Assembly: GCA_949987705.1 (NCBI GenBank)
Contig: OX465281.1
Location: forward strand, 193,985,112 to 194,049,111
Direction of reading: 5' to 3'
From: Thereva unica
Taxonomy: Eukaryota; Arthropoda; Insecta; Diptera; Therevidae
Length of the DNA stretch: 64,000 nucleotides
Part shown: piece by piece, positions 44,193 to 54,957 of the stretch
How the letters are laid out: each line of letters starts with the position of its first letter
How positions within the stretch are numbered: the first letter of the stretch is position 1
The notes under the pieces: generated by a model
What the model was told of the DNA's origin: nothing
Databases searched by the model: none
What the model saw: only the letters and a program-made list of their open reading frames with translations
Program-made: the position numbers and the translations under genes

Positions 44193-44416
44193 GAGGTCCC
44201 GCCAAAACAGTTGATGCCGAGAAAGTCGCGTTTTCCATGCGCAGTAGAATCCCCGCATGCCGTTCCCGTCCCTTAGCCTAGTCGCAACAAATTTCGAAGG
44301 GGAAATTTGAAAATACATAAGCGCATTTCTTATCAACATGTGCGCAATTTTTATTTGTGTGCAGCTTTTATTTCCCCAGCTGCGCGCTCCGGCATCAACT
44401 CTTTTGGCGCGACCTC
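44193..44416. mobile_element. 224-bp TIR element with TA flanks
   Basis: GAGGTCCCGCCAAAACAGTT and its inverted partner AACTCTTTTGGCGCGACCTC continue through GATGCCG / CGGCATC. TA lies on both sides (44191-44192, 44417-44418), as for Tc1/mariner-type insertions. No ORF. Confidence 0.75.
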
Positions 44417-44970
44417 TAATATTGCAGATATCGAGTTAAAATTTTAACATAATGTAGTTTAACTAATTCTCTAAATATTAAACTTTAGCCGAACTGTTTA
44501 CGTCATTTAAAACCAAAATGGCGAATGTTTAAAAATTTTCCAACAGATTCGTGAGATTTTTTTTTCTAATCAAAAAGTTGTGTTATAGATTTTTGAAATT
44601 AGCTTTTTTCGCTATTGCACATTGTAGTGCAATACTTAAGGCAGTTATCTGTAAATTTTCAGATCAAAATATCTTTTCGTTCAAAATTTACAGCAACATC
44701 TGTTGACGCTCGACTTCGCACGCAACAAATGTTCAGATTTAAAATAATTCCTGCTAGTTAATTTTTGTATTTTATGGGTTGGATTTAAGCAAAATGGCGA
44801 TAATATTGATACTACGGGTCAAAGAAGCTTCGGAACTTCCCAATAGCTTCAATTTTCCAGGTTCGATTGCGCTTTTGTTTGTAAACTGTTAACTGTCAAC
44901 CTAAAAAAGGGGAAATTTAAAATTACCCTTTGTGCTGCTTAGTGTTCTTGATAATTATCGAGGAAAATAG
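44417..44970. other. No recognised feature
   Basis: AT-rich spacer between a small TIR element and a Helitron helicase remnant. No ORF or paired ends. Confidence 0.3.
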
Positions 44971-44974
44971 TTTG

Positions 44975-45140
44975 TATGGAAGCTGTTCCACAACAGATTA
45001 AAAAACGCAGCATAAGTGTGTCGTGTCTGTCGGACTACGTCATTGAATTTGATCTTGTTCGACATCAAGTGTTCGAGATTACAAGGTCAAGATCACCATG
45101 TATGGTTGATGGAAAATGTACGAAACGGTACCTACAGTAG
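44975..45140 (+). CDS. Short chimeric ORF running into Helitron helicase sequence
   Basis: A 54-codon frame starts MEAVPQQIKKRSISVS, passes through unrelated sequence, and joins the Helitron block SPCMVDGKCTKRYL before TAG. The first 40 residues are unassigned. It is probably a deletion junction inside a decayed Helitron and not a gene. Confidence 0.3.
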
Positions 45141-46245
45141 CTGAATCAGTATCCATGGATACATTTTAATGCACACGTAAACGCTGTGAGTGCTTGTAGT
45201 TGGTTTTGAAAATGCCAATGATGATGTCTGCCAATACCAAATGACGAACAATAGAATAGACGAACTACATCCAAAAGCTGTCCACTTAGCGCTACATTGG
45301 AGAAACGTCAAAGCGTGTATTCCACTGAAGCAACTGCTGCACAACGAGCGGTCATCTAACGTTTGTTGAATGTATTTACTTGCGCTTGCTGTTTATTAAC
45401 GTATGTGGCCCAAAACCATTCACAAATTTACCAACTGTAAATGGTCATCTTTTTCAAACATTTCGAGAGGCGTGTCAGCGTGGAAAACTATTCCAATAGG
45501 ACCAAACAATCGCTGATTCCGTGGCCACATCGAAAGCGCATCAAATAAGAACCCTATTCGCTGTCATTGCAACAAGATGCTATCCATCTCAACCTATAGT
45601 GTTGTGGAACAAATATAAGGATGACATATGCGAAGACATACATTGTACGTACGAAATACATTGTACAATCCGAAAATGACAATGCGTGACGAAATATACA
45701 GCGAAAGACAGTCGAAAGCATGATTGCGGCGAATCGATCCATGTACAATTCCTTTCGATCAAGAACTGAACCGTAACCACTGACGAAGCGGTTCAATCTA
45801 AAATGCTTACGAAACATTGATACAATCGCAAATTTCATGCATCCTTGATTGCGACCAATACTACTTTTGATTTCAAAAGATTACAATTTCCAGTCCGATT
45901 GGCATTCGCAATATGAGCAAATCTCAGGGTCAATCATTCAATGTTTGCCGCCTGAATTTGGAGAATCCATGTTTTTCGCATGGCCAATTGTATGTAGCGT
46001 GCTCACGTGCCGGCAAATCATCTGCTGTATTTGTATATGCTCCAAACAAAAAACGGAAAATGTCGTTTATGAATCAGTTGAATATATTGAATGGCTTTTG
46101 TTACCATGCAAAATTCGGCCATGGTGTGAAATATCATAAACTGGAAACAACTAAACGTCAACGAGTAACATATATGGTGGCCAACTGTTACGGGCAAACG
46201 GAGTTACGCCGGATCCAGCTAGTGGTTCCATTCACGTTTTAATTG
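45090..46245 (+). pseudogene. Helitron Rep/helicase remnant, copy A
   Basis: Pieces appear in order but in different frames: SPCMVDGKCTKRY, FNAHVNAVS, the block RQSVYSTEATAAQRAVI, then after a large deletion the C-terminal helicase motif [35 protein letters not shown] and FVYAPNKK. The last is the PIF1-type motif V/VI region of Helitron proteins. The Walker A region and the Rep HUH motif are not found. Open frame for the tail: 45913-46242. Copy B (50872-56090) covers similar parts. Confidence 0.85.
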
Positions 46246-46715
46246 TCCTAAAAAATTTAGTTGTCAAAGCTTTCATTGGGCTGAGTTCTCCGCGCCTGTT
46301 GCAATATGTCAAGAATGTGGGGCGCCGCCGCCGCATTCGGAAAAGTAAGTAGGTATTGGAAATCATTTAATAGATTCGAAAGTCCGAAAGCTACTAAAAA
46401 AACAATTTCTAATGAATTATGTTCCTGAAAAAATAAAATAGTATTTATAAACCAGCGATAAGTGGTGAATGATTCCTTGATAGTCGTTTTAAGGAGTTAC
46501 GCGATTAAGAATAAATATCAGTCTTTAACGCCAATCCATGTATTTGTCGAATTGCACGAATTTGTCCAAAAAACGACATTCTAACATTTTAAATAAAATT
46601 ATTTTGCTTCGTAATCATCTAAAAGGAAATTACGAATTAAGCAATTTGTGTGTTTTGAGTTTGAAATATTCTCACAACTTGCGATGAATAAAACATAACA
46701 AGAAGTAAACGCATA

Positions 46716-47962
46716 TGGGTGTTTCTCACCAAAGTGGTAAAATCGCTGTCCTTGGCAAATATTACGGAAACTATGGCGAGAAATATTTATATTTCTGCAA
46801 ATTTGAATTTATAACTATCTAAACTATAGTATACGATATAGAAAATATCTCACTTAAAAACCTATATGGTTTCAATAACGTATTTTTTAGGTCTAAAAAC
46901 AGTTCCCTAGCCGGTCCCCAAACCAAAATATTTTCTATTGAGTTCATTAATTGAACTAATCTTTTAAAAACAATTAACTTATATAACACAATTTAATCAA
47001 TATGAAATGATATGCTATTAGACTCTAATATCAATTTATTTAAACTATTTTTTGATTAGTTTAATTTAACCTAAAGTTGGTCCCCGAATTTCATGAACAG
47101 TCCCCTGCCAAAGTTTCGAGTTACGCATCAGGCCATCTACAGTAAAGACAGACTTGTTAATGGGCGTAACGAAACGTGAACGACATGAAGTTAGCTCTGT
47201 TACCACCAAAAGTAGCTATACCTCATTTTGTTTAGTGTTACAAGAGTTAGAGGGGCACATGCGCGCATCGGTACGCAACATTAGACAGTCCCCTAGTAAG
47301 TGTTATTTTTCTTTTTTTAAAGTGTTCCAGTTTTCTCTATTGTGCATCGTTTTAAATAAGATGTCTTATATTGTTTCTATAAAACAAAATAAAGTCATAA
47401 TGAAGGAATTTTATGGTACCGTAACAATTACACAAATTAAACAGTCCCCTGCCAACAGTCCCCGGTCAACAGTCCCCCGCTACATACAGAAACAGGAGAC
47501 TGTTTCATTTATTAGGGTACTATTATTGTACTTTTGCCTTTGTTTTAGGTCTATAACCATCTTTTAATCATGGCGCGAGAAAGAAGAAAGTGTCTAAGGA
47601 AGAAATAAAAGTTCACAAGTTTACTTGAAACCACACAGAGAACTTGGAACTACCAAAGAAGACTGTTTTATTTTTATATATATGCGTCATGAGGAATGTT
47701 TTTAAAGTATATATACTACTAATAAATGCTCATTTCACTTATATATACAGTCCTTTGACATATGCAACAGTCCTCTGACATATGAATTTTTTAAATTTAC
47801 TCAATAAGTCCTAAAATAAAACAAATATATTTGGGTCCCTTACTGTTTATTATCCACCAGATAGATATCTATTTAATTGTAAATTTTTTTTTCATATTCA
47901 CTTAAAAAAGTTACTGGGACAGATTTCTTGCAAAAATTTACCAGTTTACAGAGAAACACCCA
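46716..47962. mobile_element. TIR element with TGGGTGTTTCTC ends and CAGTCCCC repeats
   Basis: TGGGTGTTTCTC and GAGAAACACCCA form the ends, flanked by TA on both sides (46714-46715, 47963-47964). CTGTCC and TGGTAAA words are shared by both arms. CAGTCCCC occurs five times (47098, 47286, 47442, 47456, 47470), the last three at exact 14-bp steps, plus CAGTCCT variants near 47750. The 137-codon frame 47154-47567 crosses the repeats and has no known domain. Tc1/mariner-like by its TA flanks only. Confidence 0.6.
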
Positions 47963-47964
47963 TA

Positions 47965-49900
47965 TATTCCAGACTGTTACCCTTAAAAAATGTAAAGTTA
48001 GGAACCCTGACGAACGAAAGCATTTCTCTTCTCGTAAAGTGCTTTTATCTATAAGATACAGCCATAAAAGAACCTAAAACAATTAAATATATCATCCTTC
48101 AGGTTTCAAAAATATACCTGCTGTGTTATTGACCGTAGAGCTACCGTTTGCAACCCTTTCGCAAACAGCAACCTCTCATCATTTCCTGTCTACGGAAGGA
48201 CGTGCCTCTGCTTTTTCGATATAAATTCCCGTATCACCCACATAAAAGATGATAAAAAAAAGCCATATTCCATTGCCTCTCGCACACGAACAGAGCCGCA
48301 TTCTACACCATGAGCATAAGATACATAATCCAGGGGTATTATTTATGGCAGAAGGTGCCATAATTTAGAACAATAGGCGATTTTTTATATTAAACGGACA
48401 TCATATTGTGAATACGACCATTACACGGTCTGTGATCACCACATACGAGAACCGCATATGCTCATCTCTCTACAACTAGGGCAGCGAGGGCTACTACTAC
48501 TGACCATTCGGTTGGTTTCCCTTGGCATAGCCCCCAGGTATGTGGCCAGTCGCATCTACGATGATGATTCTTGTCTGGCCCAGCAGCAGCCTATCTACTC
48601 CCGCCTCTCTCGACCAAGCAACTATATTTACCTGGAGTTACTAGCCCTACACGACAATTCAATTTAAATAAACTCTCTCCACGTGCTGTTTGATTTCATC
48701 CTGGGACAGGGCCTTTATCCTGCAAAAGTAATTCACTTTTATTTATGCCAGGGCAAAAAACTGTAGCGAAAGGACAAAAGCGCCCGCAAAGCCGCACGGG
48801 GGCGAGATGGTTGACGAGGGGCTTAAAGGACAAGAATATGCGAAATTGCTCGAAAAAAACTCGGACGTTGTTGCGAGGACATGCCTCCTCCTTTCTGCTG
48901 GTTTTCCATTTCGCTGGAAAAATTAAAACCATATATCTCGCATGCAGATTGCTGGAAGTGATACTCGAGATAAATACCACCGAGGCCACATCGTGCAAAA
49001 CGAAATGCAGGCAAAATACAACAACAACAACAACAAAACCAAACCTGGAAAAATTGAACAGGATCCACCTGAAAATTTCTAAAAGTAAATTCTTCAGTGA
49101 TTGATGGAGTACCTTTCTACCACACCGCTACATTCGCCAATGGAACGTAATACGCTTAGTGATGACTGTTCAGAGGAGTCTCTCTCTCCTCCTATATACA
49201 CTGTATCTTTGGGGATTGTTGCCAAAGTGAAAATATATGTTGTCGATGGCCAGGATAGCCAGGACTTTATTTGGGGAAATTTTTGCCAGAAGCAAAGCTA
49301 ACGTTAAAAGAATATACGGTGGCTGTTAAAGAGCTTAAAGTAATCTTTAAATGGTTTATGCAGAATTAGATTTGTAGGTAGATAAAGGGACGCTTTGTAA
49401 AAAAACGGAGATGGCTGTCTGCAGAGGGATAAAAGTTCCCCCATGTCCTGCCACCTATAGAAAGTTGCTGGGATAAGAACTTTCTGCTACTTTTTCCAGT
49501 TCTAATAAACCAGAATTTATACTTTTATTTAGGTCTTTGTTGAGGACTTTGTGCACTAGCTAGACGTTTTTCGGAGAACACCATCTACTGCTGACTTATT
49601 TGTGACCTACATAATAGCAAAAACTACTTTTATCATGTATTAGGTGCAAAGGAAAGTTTTGTTGTTTATGAACCCCTGCGTTTCTATCGGTTAACAGTTC
49701 TTAATAACATTTATGGCCGGGATATATCCGGTTTGGGTAATGAATTTTCTTAAACTATTAGAACTGCATGAAGTTTTAAACAAATTATGTTGAGAATGAT
49801 GGCCCTCGCTGCTAAAGGCTAAAGTTTGCACACCCCTACTTCGATGTGTGAATTTTGTCAGTGTTTGGGGGCCTTTACTCCTCAGTGGGAAAAATTGGGA
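47965..49900. other. Probably single-copy DNA; (CAA)n microsatellite
   Basis: No gene recognised. A CAA microsatellite lies at about 49020-49037. 48700-49080 is open in several frames on both strands without a known domain. Confidence 0.35.
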
Positions 49901-49904
49901 GCGA

Positions 49905-50375
49905 TGTACAAAGGAGCTTATTTGAAGCACTCTCAAAGCAGCTTTACTGGAGTTTTCATAATTTTATAGAAAAAAAAGAAAGCAAGCAATTATCTTCGTG
50001 ACCATAAAATGTGACATTAGCATACTCAACAGCCCGGCTCTCGTTCGATACGGAGGACAAGCAGCTTTGGAAGTGGTTAGAATTTAGTCGGGGGACTGCT
50101 TCGGTAAAGCCACTCTCGGGCTTGAAAAGAAAAAGGCAAAATGAACAAAATAAAAGGTTTTCGATTCCGGATCACATATCCACAGGCACCCATTATTTCT
50201 TCTTTAAAAAGTTTTTTATAATGCTCCTAGAACGCTTGTGAGAAGCATAAAAATTCTCCCCTGCAATGACATGCAATGTCAAAAACTATATGGAACTGAA
50301 ACGAGAACGGGAGCTCTGCAAGCTTTTTAAGGAGTGCTCAAACCTGGCTATTGGAGCTTTCCATTTCCCGCTGGG
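49905..50375. mobile_element. Element fragment: second copy of the 42.9-kb interior, ending CCCGCTGGG
   Basis: 49920-50200 repeats the interior of the 42714-43375 element (for example TTCGATACGGAGGACAAGCA and GCCACTCTCGGGCTTG). The right edge reads CATTTCCCGCTGGG (50362-50375), identical to the end of the 28.8-kb element. I could not find a matching left end, so the copy is probably truncated or rearranged. Confidence 0.6.
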
Positions 50376-50820
50376 CCTTTACAACATATCTCACGCTATA
50401 CGAAGCATTTCTAAACGTATTGCACCCTTTGAGGCATTTAGGCTAATGCTGATGTTATGTTAGTATACCTCATCTTTGAGGTAGCCCCATAGGAAAAACG
50501 AAATCTGGTGATGTTTCGACCCACGAAATGTCACAGAACCTGGAAACAAACGATCGAGCATATTTTCAAGCCAATTTTGACACGTCTCTACTCGATTGTT
50601 CCAGTGTCTGTTGTTGAGTAACGAGTAACGAAGGATGAAATGAAAGTCATGGTAAAAAATTCGACGAACAGCACGGTTAAGCTGGAAACAGATTGAACGT
50701 TCATATGCGTTAATCAGCGCTGAGAAATCTATAAAAATAAATCCCCGTTTTCCTTGATCACACCGTAACTTGAGAACCACTTTACCGATTTCATTCTTCT
50801 TTTTTCATAGTTTTCTAATA
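50376..50820 (-). pseudogene. DDE/D transposase C-terminal fragment (mariner-like group)
   Basis: The minus-strand frame 50460-50780 ends with WLENMLDRLFPGSVTFRGSK then SFFLWGYLKDEVY. FFLWGYLK.kVY after a damaged RSPDL block is typical of the last part of mariner/IS630-type transposases in insects. Beyond the stop, NISISLNASKGAIRLEMLRI resembles the following LEALK.nIr.ei segment. The upstream half of the frame is not recognised. It lies next to the CCCGCTGGG edge, but a link between the two is not shown. Confidence 0.5.
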
Positions 50821-50871
50821 TTTTGTAGAAGGTTCTTATGGATGTGAGTATTCGGCATTACAAGGGGTTAG

Positions 50872-51096
50872 ATGTATTCGGTCGACTGGCAGAAACGCGG
50901 TCTAGCCCACGCATCTATTCCGAATTGGCTGATGAACAAATTGCACTCTGATGAATACGATATCATACCAGCTAAAATCCCCGCCCCAATCGCCAATCCA
51001 GAACTGCACGAGATTGTCAGAACGCATATGGTGCATAGACCTTGTGGTCCGTATCCGTATCGATAGTGAATGCACGAAACGATACCCACGGCCAAT
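50872..51096 (+). pseudogene. Helitron Rep/helicase remnant, copy B, part 1
   Basis: The frame reads WQKRGLAHASIPNWL, then IIPAKIPAPIANPELHEIV, RTHMVHRPCGPYPYR and a stop; a shifted frame continues ECTKRYPRP. This is the conserved block QKRGLPHAH ... aeIPdp..dPeL.eiV...MiHgPCG ... CTKryP of Helitron proteins, downstream of the HUH site. It is cut at 51096 by the CCCAGC-ended element and resumes at 54958. Confidence 0.88.
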
Positions 51097-51476
51097 CCCA
51101 GCAAGCATTATAGCTCATATTGAGCTAAATATGATCTATTTGCGATTGGCAATTTTTTCGTTTAAAGTCTCAAATAGTAATTTATGAGATACATATGAGG
51201 AAATAGTGAGTTACATAATTGGCGCATGTTTCTGAACTCAATGTGAGGTAAATCAAGAACTAAATGCTCTCTCAAAATGTTCTCATATTGAGCTCACTGA
51301 GCAGAAAAAAAGTACTGAGAAATGTTAAAAAACAAAATTACTATTTTCACATTAATTTTTTTTTGTTCCTGTCTTTTTCTACTATTTTTTATATTCATAT
51401 AATTTTATATTTTTTTAAATTATTATATTTTCATATTTTACTCATGATTTGAGAATTTTTTTTTTGTCCATTGCCT

Positions 51477-51551
51477 TGTACGAGATTCGAACCTGGGTCA
51501 CTGGAACATGAAGCCAACATTCTACCAACTGCGCTATTGAGACTACTGTGT
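51477..51551 (-). repeat. tRNA-Met-like segment (degenerate)
   Basis: The minus strand reads TAGCGCAGTTGGTAGAATG (A-box arm), an anticodon loop TTCATGT with CAT at the anticodon position, and AGGTTCGAATC (B box). The T-stem and acceptor stem have several mismatches, so it is a tRNA-Met-derived pseudogene or SINE head, not a functional tRNA. Confidence 0.5.
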
Positions 51552-52028
51552 ATACGCCGCCGTAAGAGTGTATATAAATGACAAATATAATATGAGCTAA
51601 ATATGAGCTCATTGTGAGATTTGTCTAAATTAAATATATACCTAACGATGGAGGTTTTCTTATAACCGCACAGTGGGACGAATTGCCTAAAACGTGGACA
51701 AAAGTCCGAAAATAAAAGATTTCGATTTAGGGGTTTCTATCTTTTGATTTGAATACAGTATTGTTGGCACTATTAAATCCCGGCAGTAGAAACGGTTAAT
51801 TGTTTTTCCTTGAAGCTGCACGGCAGGTGGAACTTGGTTATTGTTTATAATTGTAAAGCGTTCGGCTCTGTGCTTAAAAAACGTAGTGCAAATAATTGAA
51901 ACTTGCATAAAATTATAACGACAATACAGATTCGAAATATTGAAAATGGAGAATGTTTCTCCAGGTATGTACTAAATTTTAAATGCTTTATGCGACGTGT
52001 TAACATTTGTTATTGAAATAAACAATAA

Positions 52029-52498
52029 GGGGCCTCGGTAGTCTAGAGGTAAGGCGCCTGACTGCTATCCCCAGAGGTCCCGGGTTCGAATCCCGGTGGT
52101 GCCACGGTCCTTCGCCTTTCCCATCTAACTTTCCTTCTTTCTTCTTCCCTCTTTACATTCCTGATTCCCCTGTCATAGCCTTCCCTAGTCCTTCCCCGCT
52201 CCACCAAGCGCATGCCATCGGTTGGTTGATGAGATTCAACTCGTTTCAGGAGGCATAACACTCCAGCGAGTTGTTCTCGACGCCCCGATGTCAGAGTCGC
52301 GAAATGGTTGTGAGTAGGTGGAATCAAATATCGCGGCTAGGTTGTGACAGTTACTTCCTTCTCTTCTGTCTATCTTCCGGCTAGAGCTGCTGTTCGACAT
52401 TGCACTCTATACGAATAAAATAGATTGTCAATAGTACAAAGGGACTTTCCCTAAGCCTCTAGTCTGTCACATAAAAAAAAAAAAAAAAAAAAAAAAAA
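52029..52498 (+). mobile_element. tRNA-derived SINE, copy 7
   Basis: The head GGGGCCTCGGTAGTCTAGAG has a good A box and B box (GGGTTCGAATCCCGG). The CCAGCCCCA junction of other copies is replaced by TGGTGCCA. Body and tail match the family, ending TCTAGTCTGTCACAT plus an A-run of about 28. The long pure A-tail suggests a younger insertion, inside the CCCAGC-ended element. Confidence 0.9.
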
Positions 52499-52737
52499 TT
52501 ATGAATAATAACGAGAAAAATTTATAAAATTCAATCGAAATTAAGAGATAAGTTATGAGTTCCACGGAATACTACTAAATGAAGTATTTTTTTTTTGTAA
52601 AATAAGTTATATTTACTTCAGGATTAAAAAAGAAAATCCAGCTACTAGCCGCAACTCTCTTAGTAAACCACATATGCAGTTACGGCTGCTAAATTTTATT
52701 TTTGATGAAGTAAAAAGTGCGGGAAAATTCTCCATAT

Positions 52738-53965
52738 TGTTAAATTTGCACGAAATTTTGTGGTATTATGTTATCGACGTCGCTGATGACGAATTTGATG
52801 TCAAAATTTTAAAATTCAAAACGGCGGATCCAATTTTTGAAAATTTGTATAAATAAGTTCAAAACTTGTATCTATATGTTTTTGAGCATGCCGATTACGA
52901 ATCTGACGTCAAAATTAGGAAATTCAAAGTCACGGATATATATACCTATAAATATTAGGTCAGTCGTCAAAGCACAATACGAATGCAGACCTCTAACTAA
53001 ATGTAAACTCACGAAACTTTTTCTATTATAAAAAAAAAGTTTTTCGTGAGTAGAATATGTTAAAAAAGTTTCGGAATATTGGTTGTCCGCTGCTCCTAAA
53101 AACAGAAAATTCCGTTTTTGGCTAATATCTCTTAAACGGCAAGTCCCATCCTAAAATATTGTTTACAAAGTTTGTAGATAATGCGATTATCTACAAAGAA
53201 TCACGGTTGATGAATTTGTTTACATGACCTAATATGCAATTTGTATCGGTCATCAGACATTGAATAAATCCTCTAGGACTACGTGGCTAATATTTTCAGG
53301 CGTGATTTTTGGATGGTTTTGGAGAAAAAAAAAATTGTTCTAGAGAGGGGGCTATCCCCACTATCCACTAAGGTACAGGGTGTTTAGGAAAGAAAAAAAT
53401 GTATTTTTTTAATATTTACTTAAACTTGAATAATTCCTAGACTAATTATCGTAGAGCAACGTAATTCGGTTCGTCTTTTAGGTAAATGTGTATTCTTTTA
53501 TATGATATTAAGTGAATGACATCGTTTACAAGATATGTAATTAAAAATGTGATCTAAATCCCAATGTTTTTGGTTTTTTCAGAAATATTCCAATATTTTA
53601 GCATTTTGGTCTTATTTTGAACCTACATATCTTGTAAAGGGAGTCACTCAAGTTCCTGTTCTTAAAATTTTCGAATTCAAGTATCAAATTAGTATTCAGC
53701 ATGCTCAAAATCATATAAATAGAAGTTTTGAACAATTTTGAAAAATTATTTCCGCCATATTGGATCGGCCATTTTGAATTTCCAAATTTTGACATCAAAT
53801 TCGTAATCGGCATGCCCAAAAACATCTAGATACAAATTTTGAGTTTATTTCTACAATGTTTTAAAAATAATGTCCGCCATTTTGAATTTTCAGTTTTTGA
53901 TATTAAATTCGTGATCAGCGAGCTCGATTACCCTATAATACCGAATTTCGTCCAAATTCATCAAT
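52738..53965. repeat. Large inverted repeat inside the CCCAGC-ended element
   Basis: About 240 bp at 52738-52975 are inverted at about 53730-53965: ATTTGATGTCAAAATTTTAA, GAGCATGCCGATTACGAAT and CACGAAATTTTGTGGTATTA have reverse-complement counterparts with moderate divergence. Units with TGTCCGCCATTTTGAATTTT recur in the right arm. Likely a separate foldback element. Confidence 0.75.
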
Positions 53966-54957
53966 ATTTAGACCACGTTTTCGGCAATTCGTTCCACTGT
54001 GAACCGTTGTAAATTTAAATTACGAAAGGTTCCTTTATAATCCCTTCGACATTCGCGAGTATTGGCCAAAATTGCTCAGTTGAGCTATTAAAAATTGGCA
54101 AACCATCGCCATTAATGTTTAACAAAATGCCATTATCTTTTTGTAAATTTTAAAATGCCAAGACAAACTGCAACATCTTGCTGCCAATATTTGCATTCTT
54201 CATCGATGTTCGTGACTTCTACTGATTTTGGTGTCATCAGAACGGTTCTTCCTTCAGTTGGAAATTTACTAGGAAGTAGTTTGTTAAGAACACTAAGTAA
54301 TTCAGTTATTCCATTTCTACCGATACCATATTTGTTAGCCCAACTTCCAATTCCCGCGATTGCATCTCCTACACTAATATTGATATCATCATTATCATCA
54401 AATTATTCAGATAAGTCGCCCAAATTATCAACTTAATTTCTCATTCGATTTGATTCTTCCTCATCCGAAAATTCGATGATTCCGCTGTTCCCATCTAAAA
54501 AAAACTTGAAGCAGTACTAATAGAAGAGGCTTGACCAGCTTGAGAAGATTCGAATGCCATTCTTATATATTTCCGCTTGTCTCTGGTGAACTTTCCACTT
54601 CTTTTATATTTTTGTAGCAATTTTTTGTCCATCATAAGATACCGCGGTTACAAACTTCACTAACAGTTTCAGTCTTTTGCTTGAAAAAGTCAAATTGGGA
54701 ATAACGATAATAGTCTTAAAAATTGTTGTCAAACCAATTGCTCATAATTAGCTCATAACAACCTTCCAATCAATGAACATTAAGTGGGACATTCAATTTC
54801 GGTTTCTTTCTCACTTTCCTCTCATTATGATCTCATTATTTTCTCACAACTAGTTTAATTTTTTTTGGCATTTGGGATGTCATATTTTCCTCATATTTAG
54901 CTCATTGTGAGTTGTAAGACAAATTTCTGGTTTTGTGAGCTCATTTTGCCTGCTGGG

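Larger units (their letters stand above)
51097..54957. mobile_element. 3.86-kb element with CCCAGC...GCTGGG ends, inserted in Helitron copy B
   Basis: The left end CCCAGCAAGCATTATAGCTC pairs with the right end GAGCTCATTTTGCCTGCTGGG; both arms are rich in TGAGCTAAATATGA / TCATATTTAGCTCA words. The Helitron reading frame resumes directly after the right end (AAETVTGSEGY), so the borders are well fixed. No target duplication is visible. It contains a tRNA-Met-like segment, a SINE and a large inverted repeat, and no transposase. Confidence 0.8.

Noticed and set aside
47154..47567. 137-codon ORF as a transposase of the surrounding TIR element
   Set aside because: No DDE motif; it crosses the CAGTCCCC array.
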